Assembly: GCA_005239595.1 (NCBI GenBank) | Contig: SBBT01000143.1 | Location: forward strand, 1 to 16,227 | Direction: 5' to 3' | DNA from: Candidatus Troglogloeales bacterium | Lineage (GTDB): Bacteria > Nitrospirota > Nitrospiria > SBBL01 > SBBT01 | DNA: 16,227 bases | Part shown: positions 15,068 to 16,227 of the stretch, piece by piece | Layout of the letters: every line of letters begins with the position of its first letter | How positions within the stretch are numbered: the stretch's first letter is position 1 | The notes under the pieces: model-generated | Database searches by the model: none | What the model saw: only the letters and a program-made list of their open reading frames with translations | What the model was told of the DNA's origin: nothing | Made by a program: the position numbers and the translations under genes

Positions 15068-15968
15068 ACCCGCCATAAAACCGAAGCGACTCCTTCCAGG
15101 GGCAACGGTCGGAGTGGTTGCTCCGGCAGGTTGGGTCAACCTGGAGGATTTAGAGCGTGGCGTGGCCGAGATTGAACAACTCGGATTTCGTGTTTTAATC
15201 GGGAACCACGCTACGAAAAGACGGTGGTACCTGGCCGGATCAGATCGCGAACGCGCCGATGATTTTCTTGGCATGTTCCAAACCAAAGAGGTCTCGGCAA
15301 TCCTTTGCGCCCGCGGCGGGGCCGGGTCGGCCCGGATTATTCCTTATCTTGACCTTGCGTTATTAGCCAGTTTTCCAAAAATAGTGGTCGGTTGCAGCGA
15401 TATCACCACGCTTCTTTTATATCTGTCACGCTCCCTCGGTTGGGTTACATTCCACGGCCCGATGGTCGCCACACAGCTCGGTAAGGGCCCAACGGCTATA
15501 CTAAAAGAAAATTTCACAAAAATTCTTTCCGGGGAAATGATTGAGATGAAATTCCCCGGGGTAACCCCTTTAAGACCAGGGATGGCAGAGGGGATATTGA
15601 GCGGCGGCTGCCTGACCCTGATATGCACCACCATCGGCACACCTTACGAAATTGAAACCGACCATACAATTCTTTTTCTTGAAGACACCCATGAACCCGC
15701 TTATCGTATTGATCGAATGCTTACCTACCTTAAATCATTAAAGAAATTTGACCATGTTCGGGGGGTTGTCTTTGGCCAGATGGTTTCCTGCCAGACCGAA
15801 ATCCTTCCGGAGATTATCCTGGAAATTCTTGGCGACTTTCGGTTCCCGATTCTATTTGGATTCCCATCCGGCCATGGAGATGGGACGGCAACGCTCCCAT
15901 TTGGGATATCGGTACGCCTTGATGCCAAAGAGGGCATTCTCTCCATGTGCGAGCCGGCGGTGATGTAA
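15057..15968 (+). CDS. ldcA: LD-carboxypeptidase (murein tetrapeptide carboxypeptidase), S66 family
   Basis: Removes the terminal D-Ala from cytoplasmic tetrapeptides, producing the tripeptide that Mpl reuses. The 303-residue protein shows the S66 triad: Ser114 in VGCSDITTLL, Glu209 in LFLEDTHEPAYRIDRML, and His273 in FPSGHGDGTATLP. RGGAGSARIIPYLD (86-99) and FHGPM (132-136) are also family landmarks. No signal peptide is seen, in keeping with a cytoplasmic recycling enzyme. The gene starts with GTG behind AAGGAG and overlaps the hydrolase gene by 11 bases, making it the last gene of the mpl operon. The C-terminus (GILSMCEPAVM) looks complete, so the insertion sequence that begins a few bases later has not removed coding sequence. 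Confidence 0.94.
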   Translation: MPHKPAIKPKRLLPGATVGVVAPAGWVNLEDLERGVAEIEQLGFRVLIGNHATKRRWYLAGSDRERADDFLGMFQTKEVSAILCARGGAGSARIIPYLDLALLASFPKIVVGCSDITTLLLYLSRSLGWVTFHGPMVATQLGKGPTAILKENFTKILSGEMIEMKFPGVTPLRPGMAEGILSGGCLTLICTTIGTPYEIETDHTILFLEDTHEPAYRIDRMLTYLKSLKKFDHVRGVVFGQMVSCQTEILPEIILEILGDFRFPILFGFPSGHGDGTATLPFGISVRLDAKEGILSMCEPAVM

Positions 15969-15993
15969 AATCTTGTGTGTAAAATAAGGAGAG

Positions 15994-16052
15994 GGTGTAA
16001 GCTGGTTTTTCTGGCAAGAGAAACCATTAACCTTAAGAAAGGAGCTTACACC
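15994..16052 (+). repeat. Nested hairpin in the transposase leader, next to the start codon
   Basis: GGTGTAAGCT (15994-16003) and AGCTTACACC (16043-16052) are a perfect 10-base inverted repeat. Directly inside the left arm, 16004-16012 pairs with 16017-16025 over 9 positions (one G-T pair) around a GGCA tetraloop. The two stems could stack, leaving 16026-16042 as a bulge. The outer right arm covers the last two bases of the Shine-Dalgarno and ends one base before the ATG at 16054. There is no following T-run, so this does not look like a terminator. Confidence 0.75.
16038..16044 (+). promoter_or_regulatory. Ribosome binding site of the IS256-family transposase
   Basis: AAAGGAG lies 9 bases before the ATG at 16054. 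Its last two bases belong to the outer arm of the leader hairpin and the rest to the predicted bulge, so access may depend on how the transcript folds. Confidence 0.75.
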
Positions 16053-16053
16053 G

Positions 16054-16227
16054 ATGAAGAGACTACCACCAGCGACAGAGCAGTTTCAACATTTTGTTAC
16101 GAACCTGAAAGAAGACTTTTGGGGGGACGTATACGGAAAGACAAAAGAGGCTTGGCAGCGGTTGTTTGAGGAGGATTCGGAGACGCAAATGGCTCGTTAT
16201 CTGGGCTTGGATCCGTATGAGCGGGAG
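16054..16227 (+). CDS. IS256 (Mutator)-family transposase, N-terminal part only
   Basis: The 58 residues in view begin MKRLPPATEQFQHF and continue with LKEDFWGDVYGKTKEAWQRLFEE and MARYLGLDPYERE. This matches the N-terminal helical region of Mutator-type transposases, in which a short helix-rich segment ending in a Tyr-Glu-Arg element precedes the region that leads to the DDE catalytic domain. The frame is open to the window edge, so the catalytic residues are not visible and intactness cannot be judged. The start is well supported by AAAGGAG. It is co-directional with ldcA, so read-through from the mpl operon could reach it. The family call rests on recognition of the N-terminus only. Confidence 0.75.
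   Translation, partial: MKRLPPATEQFQHFVTNLKEDFWGDVYGKTKEAWQRLFEEDSETQMARYLGLDPYERE

Larger units (their letters stand above)
15976..16227 (+). mobile_element. IS256 (Mutator)-family insertion sequence, left end; continues past the window
   Basis: Directly after ldcA the sequence changes to a leader and a transposase start typical of the IS256 family. TGTGTAAAAT at 15976-15985 resembles the TGTGTAAAA core found in terminal repeats of this family, so the left end is probably within about 10 bases of it. The exact end and target duplication cannot be fixed because the right end is outside the window. An 8-base direct repeat, TGTAAAAT, occurs at 15964-15971 (across the ldcA stop) and again at 15978-15985. 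Confidence 0.6.

Noticed and set aside
14714..15286. Minus-strand frame of 190 codons across the hydrolase/ldcA junction
   Set aside because: It runs antisense to two well-supported overlapping genes and is rich in Arg, Ser and Pro with no recognisable motif.
16004..16025. Inner leader hairpin as an intrinsic terminator after ldcA
   Set aside because: The stem is AT-rich and neither strand has a T-run at the required position. A role in the transposase leader is a better fit.
1..16227. CRISPR arrays, tRNA or rRNA genes, phage genes, toxin-antitoxin pairs
   Set aside because: No regularly spaced repeats, cloverleaf-like segments, rRNA-like sequence or extra small genes were seen. The coding genes leave no gap over about 260 bases.

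Overview
This is a dense chromosomal stretch of housekeeping genes with insertion-sequence material at both edges. It comes from a Gram-negative-type bacterium: it carries a meso-DAP muropeptide ligase, an LD-carboxypeptidase, an IHF-beta-like protein and a six-domain ribosomal protein S1. GC content is intermediate and several genes start with TTG or GTG. The gene order (aromatic amino acid genes, then cmk, plsC, ispH, rpsA, sppA, ihfB) would fit Nitrospirota or a deltaproteobacterium-like lineage. That placement is inference from synteny memory and was not searched.

Layout. Positions 1-115 (minus strand) hold a broken IS1595-type transposase. A complete glycogen synthase gene, glgA, follows on the plus strand (147-1628). 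From 12258 down to 1625 eleven minus-strand genes are packed head to tail: pheA, hisC-like, aroF, tyrA, aroA, cmk, plsC, ispH, rpsA, sppA and ihfB-like. Four junctions are 4-base ATGA stop/start overlaps, and the only sizeable gaps are 78 bases (aroF-tyrA) and 55 bases (sppA-ihfB). A good sigma70-type promoter sits just before pheA. A divergent region (12259-12518) separates this cluster from a second plus-strand operon: mpl, a serine beta-lactamase-fold hydrolase, and ldcA (12519-15968). Immediately after ldcA comes the 5' end of an IS256 (Mutator)-family insertion sequence, whose transposase runs off the right edge.

How the genes work together. pheA, aroF, tyrA, aroA and the aminotransferase cover DAHP entry into the shikimate pathway, EPSP formation, and the branches to phenylalanine and tyrosine. 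aroF and pheA both carry small ferredoxin-like or ACT regulatory domains. The downstream part of the cluster supplies CMP kinase, phosphatidate synthesis, the last isoprenoid step, ribosomal protein S1, a membrane signal-peptide peptidase and a nucleoid protein, extending the well-known aroA-cmk-rpsA-ihfB linkage. The plus-strand trio is a cytoplasmic peptidoglycan-recycling module: LdcA trims tetrapeptide to tripeptide and Mpl reattaches the peptide to UDP-MurNAc. The middle hydrolase has no visible export signal and probably works on a related substrate.

I did not find a wholly new multi-gene system. The observations most worth a second look are the unexported beta-lactamase-fold enzyme between mpl and ldcA, a nested hairpin over the IS256 transposase ribosome binding site, the class II-type EPSP synthase motif set, and the IS1595 remnant directly against glgA.
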